Source of the DNA: Apostichopus japonicus
Taxonomy: Eukaryota > Echinodermata > Holothuroidea > Aspidochirotida > Stichopodidae
Length of the DNA: 60,000 bases
Direction: 5' to 3'
Assembly (NCBI RefSeq): GCF_037975245.1
Contig: NC_092564.1
Coordinates: forward strand, 25,973,484-26,033,483
In this document: positions 58,155 to 60,000 of the stretch, piece by piece
Numbering within the stretch: the first letter of the stretch is position 1
Layout of the letters: every line of letters begins with the position of its first letter
Made by a program: the position numbers and the translations under genes
Notes under the pieces: model-generated
The model's database searches: none
Told to the model about the DNA's origin: nothing
What the model saw: the letters and a program-made list of their open reading frames with translations, nothing else

Positions 58155-59916
58155 TTTGATGGAGGACAACAGATGACCCACACCGAGATGACTCCAATGA
58201 ACTTAGTTGTTCTTATTCATTTTGAAGATTTTTTTTACGCTTACTGTACAGTTGCATTCTTATTTCTTACTTAAATGGAACAAAGGAAGAAAATACACAA
58301 AAATCAATCCAGTTGATTTCAATTTTGAAGATTTATAATTCATCAGATTTTACAGTTTCCCACCAAAACAAAAACGTCTAGTCAGTAGCATAGACATATA
58401 GGAGCCCAGTTTGATTTGGGGGCGGGGAGGGGGGCGGGGCTCTAACGACTTGCCCGAAAATTACAACCAACATTTTTCGCGCGCATTAAATACAATCATT
58501 TGCCGTGTTATAACCCTTCCATATTGGTTATCATTTTTTTTTAAAACACATTGCAATTTATTTTTCTTTCAGTAGGTGCCCGAAAATTTCTCAGCATATT
58601 GCCCTAATTTTCACCAAAAAAAGTTGGGGGCTGCGGACCCCCCCCCCCCCACCCGCCCCGCCTCCTACGCCTATGGTAGGTAGTTTCCGAAGGGTAACAA
58701 CTGTTGACTTAAATTTAGCTAAAAATGGATGATTTCTTCTAACCTCTCTTATTATAGATCCCACGTTTTGGTGTCTTTTATGCATACATAAATGCATACA
58801 CCCACACACGCCCACACACGCATACCTATACACATAAACACATACATACAATATATGTTTGGGCATAGGCCCTATTGATGGGTTTCTTCTCTGGAAGACA
58901 ACTGCAATTCTATGAAAAGTTTAAGCTTTATGTTGAAACATCTGTCAAGGCCCATCAACAGAGAGATAATATGTTTTATTTATTAAACGATTGATTGCAA
59001 ATGTAAGGAGAAACTTGAATTCCTGCATTATCCACTTATAATAAGTTCAAAAACACCGCTTCTTAAAAATGTATACGCCTGTCGATTTAATCACAATGTT
59101 GTCTAGGAGGTCCAGCAATACGAATATCCAACTATACGATATATTCTTTACACTATATTAGGACCGTACTTGTTTTATTATCTCCAATACAATTGTATCG
59201 CATTCTACCGAAAACAGTTTTTGTTGTTGTATTGTATATGTAATCAATTTTATCATATGACTTCACACATAGGCTACTAGTATTGTTCACATCAGTATAG
59301 GAGATATACGTGTCTTCATATGGCATAGTGTTTAAAGCCTGTGTTTACACTTTAGGCCTACAATAAAGTACAATGTTTACAGTTGACCAATGTATACAAT
59401 ATATTTATGCCTACCTTAAGGCTTGACTAACGTGATGTAATTTAATGTTTAAGGGAGGCGAATGGGGATGTCCTAACCTGATATTGTGTTGGCCTACATG
59501 GACGTTAGGCTAACGCCTAGTCAGCAAGGTTGACCATTATTCGAAGTTTTAACCAGTTCAAGATGATATTGATACTCCTAGTCCAACTCCTAGGCATATT
59601 TAGCCTAACTTAGGCTAAATATTCAATAATAATCTTACCTAGCCATGATAGTCTTCGGTATCTCAAATTAACCTTTAATTAAAAAAAAATTAATAAGACT
59701 GTTTCTACAAACGAAACAAAAAACGGTTATAATTCGATCCGGTGAACGTAAATGGGTTGCGTCATCCGTAATTACCTGGGCGACGAGTAAGTTTAACGTC
59801 TGGCATATGTTACACCAATCTGTAAGTAAAGGTTAGGCCTAGTCTAGGCTAATTTAAAGGCTATTTCCCTTGGCTACTGACAAGACGCATTGATAAAATT
59901 GAATTGTTATACTCAC
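58155..59916. other. 3' region of the Pro/Gln-rich gene and intergenic DNA
   Basis: No further exon recognised. An AATAAA at 59362-59367 is the first full polyadenylation hexamer noticed after the stop, but it is 1.2 kb away. A G/C-rich repeat end (about 58625-58680) and CACACG/CATACA repeats (58780-58850) are present. The last 650 bases are crowded with TAGGCCTA- and TAGGCTA-like words. Confidence 0.5.
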
Positions 59917-60000
59917 TCGATCTTTGTCATCATATACTGTAAAAGTGTCGGTTCCTGTGTTTTTGTCTTTCATCTTTCCTGGCTTCCATTTTGCACCTTT
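59917..60000 (-). CDS. Partial exon of a third gene, running off the window edge
   Basis: Read on the - strand, 28 codons stay open from the window edge (KGAKWKPGKMKDKNTGTDTF then TVYDDKDR) to a consensus donor GTGAGT (plus-strand ACTCAC, 59911-59916). The other two frames stop before the donor. The peptide is strongly charged (Lys/Asp-rich); the family is not recognised. It could be an internal exon or a first coding exon starting at the internal ATG (MKDKN). The gene would converge on the Pro/Gln-rich gene. Confidence 0.5.

Overview
This is a stretch of animal nuclear DNA. It is AT-rich, carries spliced genes with large introns and is packed with (TA)n microsatellites, short minisatellites, homopolymeric G/C runs and small inverted-repeat elements. 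No prokaryotic operon, CRISPR array, rRNA gene or viral coding region is visible. Gene content and repeat flavour (for example the recurring palindrome TAGGCCTA) suggest a marine invertebrate deuterostome such as an echinoderm, possibly a sea cucumber. The species call is inference; the gene calls do not depend on it.

The main gene is a complete glutamate decarboxylase (GAD65/67 type) on the + strand. Fifteen coding exons between 15185 and 45902 join in frame, all with GT/AG borders and matching phases, into a 591-residue protein. It keeps the PLP lysine (K403, in NPHK), the stacking histidine (H289), the PLP aspartate (D371), the catalytic-loop tyrosine (Y432) and the C-terminal arginine (R564). 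A TATA-box promoter with a non-coding first exon may lie at about 828-1065, 14 kb upstream. The introns hold most of the repeats: an inverted-repeat element of about 1.6 kb and a 163-bp foldback in intron 1, a 146-bp satellite in intron 3, a TA-flanked inverted repeat in intron 9, twin palindromes in intron 11 and an ACAAT-type array in intron 14.

Downstream on the same strand is a second, small gene (about 51.3-58.2 kb). It encodes a Pro/Gln/Tyr-rich protein with eight QQGYPPP-type heptads, a Q8 run and one C-terminal membrane segment. Its start codon appears to be the last three bases of a separate leader exon at 51465-51467, which would give 133 residues. At the right edge an open reading frame ending in a GTGAGT donor on the - strand (59917-60000) looks like an exon of a third gene that continues beyond the window and converges on the second.

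The rest is intergenic or intronic DNA with tandem repeats (33-bp, 28-bp, ATGGA-type, GTT-type). Two palindromic octamers, TGACGTCA (13 copies) and TAGGCCTA (9 copies), are far commoner than base composition predicts. No clearly new biological system was found. The items most worth checking are the two hammerhead-like cores, the inverted-repeat family with copies at 20.5 and 54.6 kb, and the octamer enrichment.
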